Translations under genes and position numbers: made by a program | Assembly (NCBI GenBank): GCA_018857735.1 | Contig: JABMCL010000953.1 | Span: 169,501 to 233,500 of the forward strand | Length of the DNA stretch: 64,000 nucleotides | Direction of reading: 5' to 3' | DNA from: Alviniconcha marisindica | Taxonomy: Eukaryota; Mollusca; Gastropoda; Provannidae | Shown here: positions 1-13,200 of the stretch, in pieces | How the letters are laid out: every line of letters starts with the position of its first letter | Numbering within the stretch: the first letter of the stretch is position 1 | The notes under the pieces: model-generated | What the model saw: the letters and a program-made list of their open reading frames with translations, nothing else | Told to the model about the DNA's origin: nothing | Database searches by the model: none

Positions 1-971
1 TTGCCCCCAATGTGAATGTTTAGTGCTGTTTGCCCTCGATGTGAATGTTTAGTGCTGTTTGCCCCTGATGTGATTGTTAAGTGCTGTTTGCCCCTGATGT
101 GAATGTTTAGTGCTGTTTGCCCCTGATGTGAATGTGTAGTGCTGTTTGCCCCTGATGTGAATGTTTAATGCTGTTTTCCCCCGATGTGAATGTTTAGTGC
201 TGTTTTCCCCCAATGTGAATGTTTAGTGCTGTTTGCCCCTGATGTGAATTTTAAGTGCTGTTTGCCCCTGATGTGAATGTTTAATGCTGTTTTCCCCCGA
301 TGTGAATGTTTAATGCTGTTTTCCCCCGATGTGAATGTTTAGTGCTGTTTGCCCCTGATGTGAATTTTAAGTGCTGTTTGCCCCTGATGTGAATGTTTAA
401 TGCTGTTTGCCCCTGATGTGAATGTTTAGTGCTGTTTGCCCCTGATGTGAATTTTAAGTGCTGTTTGCCCCTGATGTGAATGTTTAATGCTGTTTGCCCC
501 TGATGTGAATGTTTAGTGCTGTTTGCCCCTGATGTGAATGTTTAAGTGCTGTTTGCCCCTGATGTGAATGTTTAATGCTGTTTGCCCCGATGTGAATGTT
601 TAGTGCTGTTTGCCCCTGATGTGAATTTTAGTGCTGTTTGCCCCTGATGTGAATGTTTAGTGCTGTTTGCCCCTGATGTGAATGTTTAGTGCTGTTTGCC
701 CCTGATGTGAATGTTTAGTGCTGTTTGCCCCTGATGTGAATGTTAAGTGCTGTTTGCCCCTGATGTGAATGTTTAGTGCTGTTTGCCCCCAGTGTGAATG
801 TTTAGTGCTGTTTGCCCCTGATGTGAATTTTAAGTGGTGTTTGCCCCTGATGTGAATGTTTAGTGCTGTTTGCCCCCAGTGTGAATGTTTAGTGCTGTTT
901 GCCCCTGATGTGAATGTTTAGTGCTGTTTGCCCCTGATGTGAATGTTTAGTGCTGTTTGCCCCTGATGTGA
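1..971 (+). repeat. 29-bp minisatellite in upstream GCN1 intron
   Basis: About 33 head-to-tail copies of a unit with core tgctgtttgcccctgatg, running off the left edge and ending ~50 bp before exon 1. No stop-free exon-like segment is seen in it. Confidence 0.95.
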
Positions 972-1024
972 GGAAGTGCTGAGGTTGGCGGGCATGGACT
1001 ACCCATAATTTCTTGATCCCTCAG

Positions 1025-1211
1025 GTGTCGGACCTGCGCCAGCAGCTGGAGAGAGAGGACGAGGGGAAACCCAGCGAAGAGTCTAAGGTCATCAATCCCA
1101 AGTTCCTTTGCGATGCGCTGCTGGCCATCTGCACTGTAGAGAAGGTGGATGCCAAGGATGCAGAAGCCATTGCCATGGCAACACTGCTTCCAGCTCACCA
1201 CCCCTACATCA
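1025..1211 (+). CDS. GCN1: GCN1 exon 1 of window
   Basis: Begins in phase 0 after the acceptor tgatccctcag and ends with one base of a split codon before gttagt. Encodes [12 protein letters not shown] to AHHPYI, equivalent to the human stretch ending in SHHPSLV. This is the first exon visible; the upstream exon lies beyond the 29-bp array. Confidence 0.9.
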
Positions 1212-4200
1212 GTTAGTACTCGATCCCCTTTTTGTCAGCACTCCATTTGGTGCTAATGGCATCATCAACCTCTTAAAGGCAACTGTGAAAGTGAAACTGT
1301 CTCGTGATAGACTTGAAACATGTTAGTGTACTCTGTGAATGATTTGGTTCAAACATGGTGATGTACTCAGTGAATGACAGTTAAACCCAACACTTCAACA
1401 ATTGTATGCTCTCTGGTGGTAGGAGAGACGCAGCACCCCCCCCCCCCCACTCCTTTACAGCTGCTTCACTTTGTTTTGGGGCTACTGTACAGTGCTGGGT
1501 CAGATAGAGGTAAGCCATGGTGAGGTACTGCATGTTGTATGTGGTGTGCTGTACATGGTGATGTACTACATGTTGTACATGGTGATGTTCTATGTGTGTT
1601 ACACCAGTGTACTGCAACCAGGACATGTGGGTGGAGATACTTCAGCGGTTGAAGCTGGACCCTCACAGCTTTGTTCGCAACCATGTCACTGAGTGCCTTG
1701 CTTTTGCCAAGACTGGGGACATTCTGTCTGCTGTAAGTTGGTGTGTGTGTTGGAGGGGGTGGTGGTGGTGGTTACATGCATAATCAGATGGCCTGTTACA
1801 GTAACATTGGGCATTTCTGCAGCATGTCAGCTGGGATGAGCATGCTGTAGCTGTGTGCACTAAGGAAAATCATGAAGGGAATTGGTTGATGGGGGGGGGG
1901 GGCAAGCTGTAACACCAAAGTCTGTGACAAAATACAGCATACAGCAACCCTTTAACTTGCATACTTTCCCAATCAGTTGAGTGATATTTATGTGGTGCAA
2001 TCCAAAATAAAAGGCAATTAGTTGACTTGCATTCAGTGACTAGATGACTTGCGAACAGCAACTAGATGACTTGTGCACAGCAACTGGATAACTTGTGTTA
2101 ACAAGACTTGCTGCCCTCTCTGACTAGCTGTGCTTCCATTGCAGACAGTGACAAAAGCCATGACGACAGTGTGCCGGGTGTGTTCACAAGATGTGCTGCC
2201 CTCTCTGACCAGTTACGTGTCCAGCCTGATCGGCAACACGGGGCTGGAGCAGGTCACCAGGGAAGAGTACAACATCTTCCTCACTCCTGAGGGTGAGCTG
2301 TACGATCGCACCATCATTGAAAAGTGAGTGAGAAATCACACCATTATTGAAAAGTGAGTGAGAAATCACACCATCATTGAAAAGTGAGTGAGAAATCACA
2401 CCATCATTGAAAAGTGAGTGAGAAATCGCACCATCATTGAAAAGTGAGTGAGAAATCGCACCATCATTGAAAAGTGAGTGAGAAATCACACCATCATTGA
2501 AAAGTGAGTGAGATCGCACCATCATTGAAAAGTGAGTGAGAAATTGCACCATCATTGAAAAGTGAGTGAGAAATCACACCATTATTAAAAAGGGAGTCTG
2601 AGAGATCACACCATCATTGAAAAGTAAGTGAGAGATCACACCATTATTAAAAAGGGAGTCTGAGAGATCACACCATCATTGAAAAGTAAGTGAGCGATCA
2701 CACCATCATTGAAAAGTGAGTGAGAAATCACACCATTATTAAAAAGGGAGTCTGAGAGATCACACCATTATTGAAAAGTGAGTGAGAAATCACACCATTA
2801 TTAAAAAGGGAGTCTGAGAGATCACACCATCATTGAAAAGTGAGTGAGAGATCACACCATTATTAAAAAGGGAGTCTGAGAGATCACACCATTATTAAAA
2901 AGTGAGTGAGAAATCACACCATTGTTAAAAAGGGAGTCTGAGAGATCACACCATTATTGAAAAGGGAATGAGAAATCACACCATCATTGAAAAGAGAGTC
3001 TGAGAGGTCACACCATTATTTAAAAAGTGAGAAATCACACCATTATTGAAAAAGGAGTCTAAGAGATCACACCATTATTGAAAAGAGAGTGAGAAATCAC
3101 ACCATTATTGAAAAGAAAGTCTGAGAAATCACACCTTTATTGAAAAGGGAGTCTGGAAGATCACACCATTATTGAAAAGGGAGTCTTGAGAGATCACACC
3201 ATCATTGAAAAGGGAAAGAAAAATCACACCATCATTGAAAAGAGAGTCTGAGAGATCACACCATTATTTAAAAGGTAGTGAGAAATCAAACCATTATTGA
3301 CAAAGGAGTCTAAGAGATCACACCATTATTGAAAAGAGAGTGAGAAATCACACCTTTATTGAAAAAGGAGTCTGGGAGATCACACCATTATTGAAAAGGG
3401 AGCCTGAGAGATCACACCATCATTGAAAAGGGAGTCTGAGACATCACACCATTATTTAAAAGGGAATCTAAGAGATCACACCATTATTGAAAAGAGTGAG
3501 AAATCACACCATTATTGAAAAGGGAGTCTCAGAGATCACACCATTATTAAAAAGGGAGTCTGGGAGATCACACCATTATTGAAAAGGGAGTCTGAGAGAT
3601 CACACCATTATTAAAAAGGGAGTCTGGGAGATCACACCATTATTGAAAAGGGAGTCTGAGAAATCACACCATTATTAAAAGGGGAGTCTGAGAGATCACA
3701 CAATTATTTGTTGGAAGCTGTATTTTATGTCATTCTGACACCCGCATGCTGAAAATCCAGCAATACAAACGCAAGGCACATGGCTTTTGTACTTTCTCTT
3801 GCTTCCGACCCAACATTTAGAATTTACTCCCACAAGACTTTTGATACTGCTCAGCTTTGTTATCCTTTAAAGCCAGACTGAAAACCGTCCTCTTGTCACA
3901 GTGTTTCTGCCCCAACTCTTGTCAACACCCACTTTCTGCTACAGTCAGTATGTGTGTGTGTGTGTGTGTTCGTGTGTGTGTTTTCATATAATGCTTTATG
4001 TAAATTGTTTTGGTAGGACTGCCCTCTTTACCTATAGAATATTGTATTTAGGTTAATATATTATGTATTTAGGTTAACATGTATGGTGTGAGCGCTCAGG
4101 GCGTTGGTGAGCGCATGATAAAGGTACATTATTATTATTATGACAAAGGGAGTCAGAGAGATCATACCATTATTGAAAAGGGAGTCAGAGAGATCACACC

Positions 4201-7200
4201 ATTATTGAAAAGGGAGTCAGAGAGATCACACCATTATTGAAAAGGGAGTGAGAAATCACACCATTATTGAAAAGAGAGTCTGAGAGAACACACCATTATT
4301 GAAAAGGGAGTCTGAGGGATCACACCATTACTGAAAAGGGAGTCTGAGAAATCATACCATTATTAAGAAGGGAGCTAGAGAGATCACACCATTATTGAAA
4401 AAGGAGTCTGAGAAATCACACCTTTATTGAAAAGGGAGTGAGAAATCACACCATTATTGAAAAGGGAGTCTGAGAGATCACACCATTATTGAAAAGGGAG
4501 TGAGAAATCACACCATTATTGAAAAGGGAGTCTGAGAGATCACACCATTATTGAAAAGGGAGTTTGAGAGATCACGCCATTATTATTATTGAGAAGTGAG
4601 TCAGAGATCACACTATTATTGAAAAATGTCATATCTGAACATGGAAAACACTTGTGCATTTTGATATGTTAGGCATGATCAGGTGTTCTGTCCTTTGTTG
4701 GTTCAGGTTATGCATGACCAGGTGTTCTGTCCTTTGACAGTTCAGGCTGTGCATGACCAGGTGTTCTGTCCTTTGACAGTTCAGGCTAGGCACGACCAGG
4801 TGTTCTGTCCCTTGACAGTTCAGGCTAGGCGTGACCAGGTGTTCTGTCCTTTGTCAGTTCAGGCTATGCATGACCAGGTGTTCTGTCCTTTGTCAGTTCA
4901 GGCTAGGCGTGACCAGGTGTTCTGTCCTTTGACAGTTCAGGCTATGCATGACCAGGTGTTCTGTCCTTTGACAGTTCAGGCTAGGTGTGACCAGGTGTTC
5001 TGTCCTTTGACAGTTCAGGCTAGGCGTGACCAGGTGTTCTGTCCTTTGTCAGTTCAGGCTAGGCGTGACCAGGTGTTCTATCCGTTCACACTGACATAAC
5101 CTGTTGTTTTGTCCTGTATCAGCGCAATGAAGGCCTGTGGCATAGAGCAGAATGTGCGGAGAGAAAACAAGCTGTATTCCTACGCTGAACAGATGGCTGA
5201 ACTGGAACTGAGAAAGGTAAGTGGGGTCACTGGACAGTTGTTTTTTGGTGAGGTGGGTTTGGGGGGGGGGGGGGGGGGGGGGGGGCGCGCAATGGGATCA
5301 TTTCCATTTTCACCTCTGTTTTCTGAGTCTGCACTTGCTTCCTCTTTAACCATCACCCTGATATAACCATAATGGTTGACTGGGCATACAACACCAAATT
5401 ACTTCCTCTTCTTCAACCTCTGCTGCTGTTAATTCATCTAACTGCATGCACTTGTCTGTATGACTTCTGTTGCTGCAGTTCACAACAGTGAGGGTTACTG
5501 TAGCCCAGTAGAGTGACTGTCACAGGGGCCTTTCCTCACACAACCTGGCCACAATTTGTGATGCAGTGAACGTGTTAAGTAAGGCAGGGAGCTGCAGCGT
5601 GGGGCTGCCGGTGATGGTGATGTGTGTGGCTGTGCGGCAGGTGATGGAGCAGAAGAAGGGGAAGCAGGCGGAAGCCATGCCCAAGCTCACCAAGAAGCAG
5701 GAGGAGCTGCTGGCCGCTCAGCGCCAGAGGGAGTCGGACATCCGCCAGCGACTCACTCAGGTAAGCCACAGGTAGAGCATGACTACAGAACTTTTTGTTT
5801 GATTTTTTCACATGTTCCAGATAGACAATTGACACGTTGCATGGTTGCTATGCATCTGGTATGTATTTAAGGGAGATAATGATTCTTTTTCCAGTTTTGC
5901 GCTTGAATGCTAGTCTGTGGCTTCTCTTCTTGTTTAGAAAGGGCTTTCCTCTGTAGAGTTGCAGTTTGTTGAAACGGCATTCTACTGTTTGCTTGCACCT
6001 GTTTTGGTGCAGCGTTTTTTCTTACACCTTTTTCGATGCAGCATTTTTTACTTACACGTGTTTTGGTGCAGCATTTCTTACTGGCACTTTTCTGACCCAG
6101 CTGTACAACCAGCTGTGCTGCAGCTGTTCCTTGCTGGAGGCAGCGCTGCACGGCGACCCCAACGAGTGCTGCTTCTACATGAACTTGCTGTGCGGAGTGC
6201 TGGTCCCCCTGCTGGCCTCCCCCCTGGCTGCCCCCCGAGTCAGTCTTGTCTTCCTCAGGCTGGGCGAGGTGGCCTTCGATGACACAAAGCTGGGTATGTT
6301 CATTGCTGTGCTGTATGCCACCCCCCCCCCCCAGTCAGTCAGTCAGTCTGGTCTTCCTCAGGCTGGGGTATGGCCTTCAATGACACAAAGCTGGGTACAT
6401 TCATTGCTGTGTGGTTGCTACTTGCCCTAAAATCCCATAGGTTTGAAGACACAAATATAGCAATGTTATGATTCTCTGCAAATGTTTAAGCATTGGAGCT
6501 GTTGCACAACAAATGGCTATTTTGCTGGAGTGTACAAAGAGAGGCGTGAGGTTGTGGTGAACATGAGGGAGTTGAACCCCTGTTTCAGGTACCCTGATCA
6601 GCAACGTCACCCTGCGTCTGTTGGAGCCTGCTTGCAGCACCCCTGCCCAATGGTTGGAGGAGCCATTACCTGCGCAAGCCACTCGCACACTGCATCAGCT
6701 GTTGGAGCGCGTCAACGCTGACCCCAAGCAACCTGAGCTTTTCCCGGCTTCTTCTGTCGGCTTCTTCTACTATCTGGTGGCATCAGTGTTGAAAAACGGT
6801 GGAAAGGTGGGAAGTCTTGAGTTTTGTGGCCTTACTGTCCCATGTTATCATCTGATCAGCAGCAGCAAAGACACAGAGTCTCTAGTTTGCTTTGGTTTTC
6901 ATTTGTGTATGAACTCCTGAGGCCTTAGGGCTGGTAAGTGAACCGTGGTACACTATACTGAGCTGGCAGAAAACATGGAGTTCAGCTTGGAAGTTTGTTT
7001 TATTTGTTCTTCCCCATCAGTACAACCATCTCTCTTGGACCACCGGATTTTGTCAGGAAATGTACGCAGTAAACTGCCAGTTGTTGGCACATACAAAGAC
7101 TAGACAGATGCAGAATGACAAAGGCATAACAGAGATGTCAGAGAATGTAAACAGGATTTGTTTGTTGAGTTGCAATGTGCATTGGATAGAGTCTTCACTG

Positions 7201-10200
7201 AAATGTTGTTTTTACAAATTTATTTTACACTTGGCTGTACTGCGTCAAATTAATTAATGAGTAATGTTGCCATCAATTTTGTTGTAGTAATGAAAGTGTT
7301 CCTTTACCGCCTGGTGGTTGTGTTGACCATCATCATGTGGCGTTGTTGTTGGACAGGTTGTCAAGGGAGACGCAGCAGTTTGCCAGGAGGCCCTTGAGCT
7401 CATCATCCTGCACGCTGAAATGAGACGCTCCACTGAACAGCGCCCTGGCTCCAGATCATTGGTACGTCCCTGGGGTCACTGCAGTCATGCAGAACCTACT
7501 GAGTTTGGTTGCTGCAGTGTCAGTGGAGCATGTACTGTTTGGAGTGTGATAACAAAAAGAATCTTAGGCTTTGTCCCGCCAGTGTGAGTTGGTTTTCCAG
7601 CAATGCCAGATAGTTCACAAAACGTATCATGCCGACAGAGACTCATTTTGCAGCATTACCTTGGTGTTGACCTGTTTTGTAGCATTACATTGGGGTTGAC
7701 CTGTTTGTCCAGATGGACCCTGAGCTGCTGCCGCGTCAGAAGCTGATGTCTCTGTGTCTGGTGGTTATCGGCACCATGGAGCTGGACCTGCAGCAGAAGG
7801 CGTCAACAGCGCTGCTGAAGCTGGCCGCCTGCGCCAACGGCGAGCAGGGCGCTGCCACGGCAACCAGCGCGGAGGTCTTGGAACTGCTTAAGGCCTTGGA
7901 GTCTCCGTGTTCCGCTGTCAGGGAGGCTTCGCTGCAGGTGAGATTGTTGGTCCCAGCCACAGTGCAGGTGAGATTGTTGGTCCCGGTCACAGTGCAGGTG
8001 AGATTGTTGGTCCTGGTCACGGTGGAGAGGGAAGGTGGGGTCAGCTGGGGGTGAAGTGAGGACTGCTGCCAGAGCAAGGGCTTACTGCCCTGCCTGTGTT
8101 GGTGGTGTTTCTGCAGGTATGTCCTGCCCTTCCTGTGTTGGTGGTGTTTCAGTAGGTATGTCCTGCCCTGACTGTGTTGGTGGTGTTTCGGTAGGTACGT
8201 CCTGCCCTGCCTGTGTTGGTGGTGTTTCGGTAGGTACGTCCTGCCCTGCCTGTGTTGGTGGTGTTTCGGTAGGTACGTCCTGCCCTGCCTGTGTTGGTGG
8301 TGTTTCGGTAGGTACGTCCTGCCCTGCCTGTGTTGGTGGTGTTTCGGTAGGTACGTCCTGCCCTGCCTGTGTTGGTGGTGTTTCGGTAGGTACGTCCTGC
8401 CCTGCCTGTGTTGGTGGTGTTTCGGTAGCTACGTCCTGCCCTGCCTGTGTTGGTGGTGTTTCGGTAGCTACGTCCTGCCCTGCCTGTGTTGGGGTGTTTC
8501 GGTAGGTACGTCCTGCCCTGCCTGTGTTGGTGGTGTTTCGGTAGCTACTCCTGCCCTGCCTGTGTTGGTGGTGTTTCGTAGCTACTCCTGCCTGCCTTTT
8601 GGTTGCAGCAGCCTGCCCTGCCTTGTGGGCGGGTATTCCTGCCCTGCCTGTGTTGGTGGTGTTTCGTAGCTACTTCCTGCCCTGCTGTGTTGGTGGTGTT
8701 TCAGTAGCTACTTCCTGCCCTGCCTGTGTTGGTGGTGTTTCAGTAGCTACTCCTGCCCTGCCTGTGTTGGTGGTGTTTCAGTAGCTACGTCCTTCCCTGC
8801 CTGTGTTGGTGGTGTTTCGGTAGCTACTTCCTGCCCTGCCTGTGTTGGTGGTGTTTCGGTAGCTACTTCCTGCCCTGCCTGTGTTGGTGGTGTTTCAGTA
8901 GGTACGTCCTGCCCTGCCTGTGTTGGTGGTGTTTCAGTAGCTACTTCCTGGTGGGCTGCTGCAAACCATCATAGGTCTGCAGGGCAGCCAGGAAATCTGG
9001 ACTTGTGAACACTTGTGAGCGGGGCAAAGACTGCCACACAGAAAACAGTGGTGTCTGAATGAGCCGTCGGATCACCCGCTGTTCCAGCTGATCTCATGCA
9101 AGAAGGGAACGTAAAGAATGCAGCTGCTTTGATTAAGAGAACAGACTGGACTGTTTGGCCGCATTTGGCTGCAGCTGATATGTGATTAGCAGTGGGCATG
9201 CACTGTTGCTTTCTGTCAAGTTTTTGCTTGGACTCCACCGGTCTGTCACTCTGTTGCTGTGCTTTAACTTGTGAGAAAAACTTCACCACCACCTGCTGGG
9301 CTTTTCACACACAATATTACTTGTGACTTTCTGTGACCTTATCAGCTGTTGTTGTTCCTCCGCTTGTTTGGGCTGCTGGCTCAGATGGGATTAACCGTGT
9401 GCTGTTGCCATTTTACCAGGGGCGGGATGGGCTCAGCGGATAGAGCATTGGATTAACCGTGTGCTGTTGCCATTTTACCAGGGGCGGGATGGGCTCAGCG
9501 GATACAGCATTGGATTAACCATGTGCTGTTGCCATTTTACCAGAGGCGGGATGGGCTCAGCGGATTGAGCATTGGACCCAGAAGCCAGGCACAACACTGA
9601 TACAAGTTTGACTCACTGGTGCAGCAACAGATTTTTCTCCCAGTCAGTGCTTGTGCAAATTCTCTTATGGTGCTTGGACAGCTCCTGTGTGCAATGGCAT
9701 GCACATTACAAATGCAGCAAGCACTGCAGCTATGTGATTGTTTGGCCTCATGAAGTGGTAGACGCATGAAGTTACTGCACATTGTTTGGCCTCATGAAGT
9801 GGTAGACGCATGAAGTTACTGCACATTGTTTGGCCTCATGAAGTGGTAGACACATGCAGTTACTGCACATTGTTTGGGCACATGAAGTGGTAGACACATG
9901 AAGTTACTGCACACACTGCAGGAACGGGTAATGGTGCTGTAACCACACCCAGGTCAGGTGACCCAGGTTTCCTGCAAGGATAAATCCATGAAGTGTTACC
10001 CATTGTTTGAGTTGGTGATGGGACTGGTATAGTGGCTTTCTTGTGTGTGTTGTAGGCGCTGCATGAGCTGTTTGGAGTACTGCCGGAGATGGAGGATGAC
10101 TACGAGGTGGCGATGCAGATTGCCAAGCGAGTGTGGATTGCTTGTAATGATGTGGAAGAGTCCATCCAACAGCTGGCAAAGTCGTGAGTGTCTCACTGTG

Positions 10201-13200
10201 TGGTTCCTGGTGTAATTGTCTCACTGTGGGGATCATTGTGGTTCCTGGTGTGTCTCACTGTGGGGATCATTGTGGTTCCTGGTGTGTCTCACTGTGGGGA
10301 TCATTGTGGTTCCAGGTGTAAGTGTCTCACTGTGTGGTTCCTGGTGTAAGTGTCTCACTGCGGGGATCATTGTGGTTCCTGGTGTAAGTGTCTCACTGTG
10401 GGATCATTGTGGTTCCTGGTGTGTCTCACTGCGGGGATCATTGTGGTTCCTGGTGTGTCTCACTGTGGGGATCATTGTGGTTCCTGATGTAAGTGTATAT
10501 CTCCCCTGTCGCTGTTTCTGTACCATGTGCGCATATCACCCCTCTCTCTGTGCCATGTTTATCTCCCCCCTCTCTGTGTGCCATGTATATATCCCCCTCT
10601 CACTGTGCCATGTTTATCTCCCCTCTCACTGTGCCATGTGTTTATCTCCTCTCTGTGCCATGTGTTTATTTCCCCTCTCATTGTGCCATGTGTATATCTC
10701 CCCTCTGTCTATACTATGTATGTGTATCTTTCCTCTCACTGTGCCATGTTTATCTCCCCCCCCCCCCCCCTCTCTGTGTGCCATGTGTATATCTCCCCTC
10801 TCACTGTGCCATGTTTATCTCCCCTCTCACTGTGCCATGTGTTTATCTCCCCTCTGTGCCATGTGTTTATTTCTCCTCTCATTGTGCCATGTGTTTATCT
10901 CCCCTATGTCTGTGCCATGTGTTTATCTCCCCTCTGTCTGTGTCCCAGCCTTCAGGAAGACCTGGACATCCAGGAGCCCCATGAGCAGCTGCATGCAGCC
11001 ATTATTGAGGACATTGACCATGACGTGGACATCATCAGGAAGGCTGCAGCGGCCACCCTGGCCCAAGTGCTGCAGGGTCATCAGAGCTACGTCCCTGTTG
11101 TGCTGGCCCAGCTCCTCGAGCTCTACGAGCTGCGCCTTGTTGTGAGTGACTGGGGGCTATAGCATAATAATGCAAATGACTAGGGGCTATAGCATGATAA
11201 CGTGAATGACTAGGGGCTATGGCATGATAACGTGAATGACATGGGGCTATAGCATGATAGTGTGAATGACTGGGGGCTATAGCATGATAATGTGAATGAC
11301 TAGGGGCTATGGCATGATAATGCGAATGACATGGGGCTATAGCATGATAACATGAATGACATGGGGCTATAGCATGATAGTGTGAATGACTGGGGGCTAT
11401 AGCATGATAATGTGAATGACTAGGGGCTATAGTATGAGAATGACATGGGGCTATCGTGAATGGGCTGTAGCTTGAGGATGTAAATGAGTGGGCTAAGCAT
11501 GATGATTTGAATGACTGGGGACTAAAGATAACATGAATGACTTGGGGCTATAGCATGATAATTTGAATGACTGGGCTAAGCATGATGATTTGAATGACTG
11601 GGGGCTAAAGATAACATGCATGACTTGGGGCTATAGCATTAGAATTTGAATGACTGGGCGATATCATGATGATTTGAATGACTGGGGCTAAAGATAACAT
11701 GAATGACTTGAGGCTATAGCATGAAAATGTGAATGACTGGGGGCTATAGCATGATAATGTGAATGACTGGGGGCTATAGAATGATGTGAATGACATGGGC
11801 TATAGCATGATAGTGTGAATGACAAGGGGTTATAGCGTGGTAATGTGAATGACAGGGGGCTATAGCATGAGAATGTAAGTGACTGGGAGCTATAGGATGA
11901 TAATGTGAATGACAGGGGGCTATAGCATGATAGTGTGAATGACAGGGGGCTATAGTGTGGTAATGTGAATGACAGGGGGCTATAGTGTGGTAATGTGAAT
12001 GACAGGGGGCTATAGCATGATAGTGTGAATGACAGGGGGCTATAGTGTGGTAATGTGAATGACAGGGGACTATAGCATGATAGTGTGAATGACAGGGGGC
12101 TATAGCATGATAGTGTGAATGACAGGGGGCTATAGTGTGGTAATGTGAATGACAGGGGGCTATAGTGTGGTAATGTGAATGACAGGGGGCTATAGCATGA
12201 TAGTGTGAATGACAGGAGGCTATAGCATGATAGTGTGAATGACTGGGGGTTATAGCGTGGTAATGTAAATGACTGGGGGCTATAGCATGATAATGTAAGT
12301 GACTGGAGGCTATAGCATGATAATGTAAGTGACAGGGGGTTATAGCATGATAATGTAAATGACAGGGGGCTATAGCATGATAACATAAGTGACTGGAGGC
12401 TATAGCATGATAATGTAAGTGACTGGGGGCTATTGCATGATAGTGTGAATGACTGGGGGCTGTAGCATAATGTGACAGGGGGCTATAGCATGATAATGTG
12501 AATGACATGGGCTATAGCATGATAATGTAAGTGACTGGGGGCTATAGCATGTTAATGTAAGTGACTGGGGGCTATAGCATGATAGTGTGTGTGAATGACA
12601 GGGGGTTATAGTGTGGTAATGTGAATGACAGGGGGCTATAGCATGATAGTGTAAGTGACTGGGGGCTATAGCATGATAATGTGAATGACAGGGGGCTATA
12701 GCATGATAATGTGAATGACAGGGGGCTATAGCATGGTAATGTGAATGACAGGGGGCTATAGCATGGTAATGTGAATGACAGGGGGCTATAGCATGATAAT
12801 GTAAGTGACAAGGGGCTATAGCATGATAATGTAAGTGACAGGGGGTTATAGCATGGTAATGTAAGTGACTGGGTGTTATAGCATGATAATGTAAGTGACT
12901 GGGGGCTATAGCATGATAGTGTAAATGACAGGGGGTTATAGCATGGCAGGGCTCAACATTAAGGACTACCCAACTGCCTGGGGCAGGTAGACCTGACTGG
13001 CTGGCAACCCATCTTCATGATGAGGTTGCCTGACCGGGCAGGTGATTTCTTTCTTTCCAATTGCAAGTCTGTCTCTTTCTCCCTTTCCCCACCCTTCTCC
13101 CTCTCTCTCTCTTTCTCCCTTTCCCCACCCTTCTCCCTCTCTCTGTCTTTCTCCCTTTCCCAACCCTTCTCCCTCTCTCTCTTTCTCCCTTTCCCCACCC

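Noticed and set aside
1..971. CRISPR-like regular repeats (also at 24438, 41060 and 47785)
   Set aside because: Units are contiguous with no unique spacers, and the genome is eukaryotic.
9419..9450. tRNA gene suggested by gggctcagcggatagagc
   Set aside because: No acceptor stem, anticodon arm or T-loop could be traced; treated as a SINE head.
10216..11162. ORFs joining repeat and exon 11
   Set aside because: Upstream part is intron repeat; only 10949-11141 is supported as coding.
11688..12508. ~240-codon serine/histidine-rich - strand ORFs
   Set aside because: 30-bp repeat read in two frames; periodic peptide without gene features.
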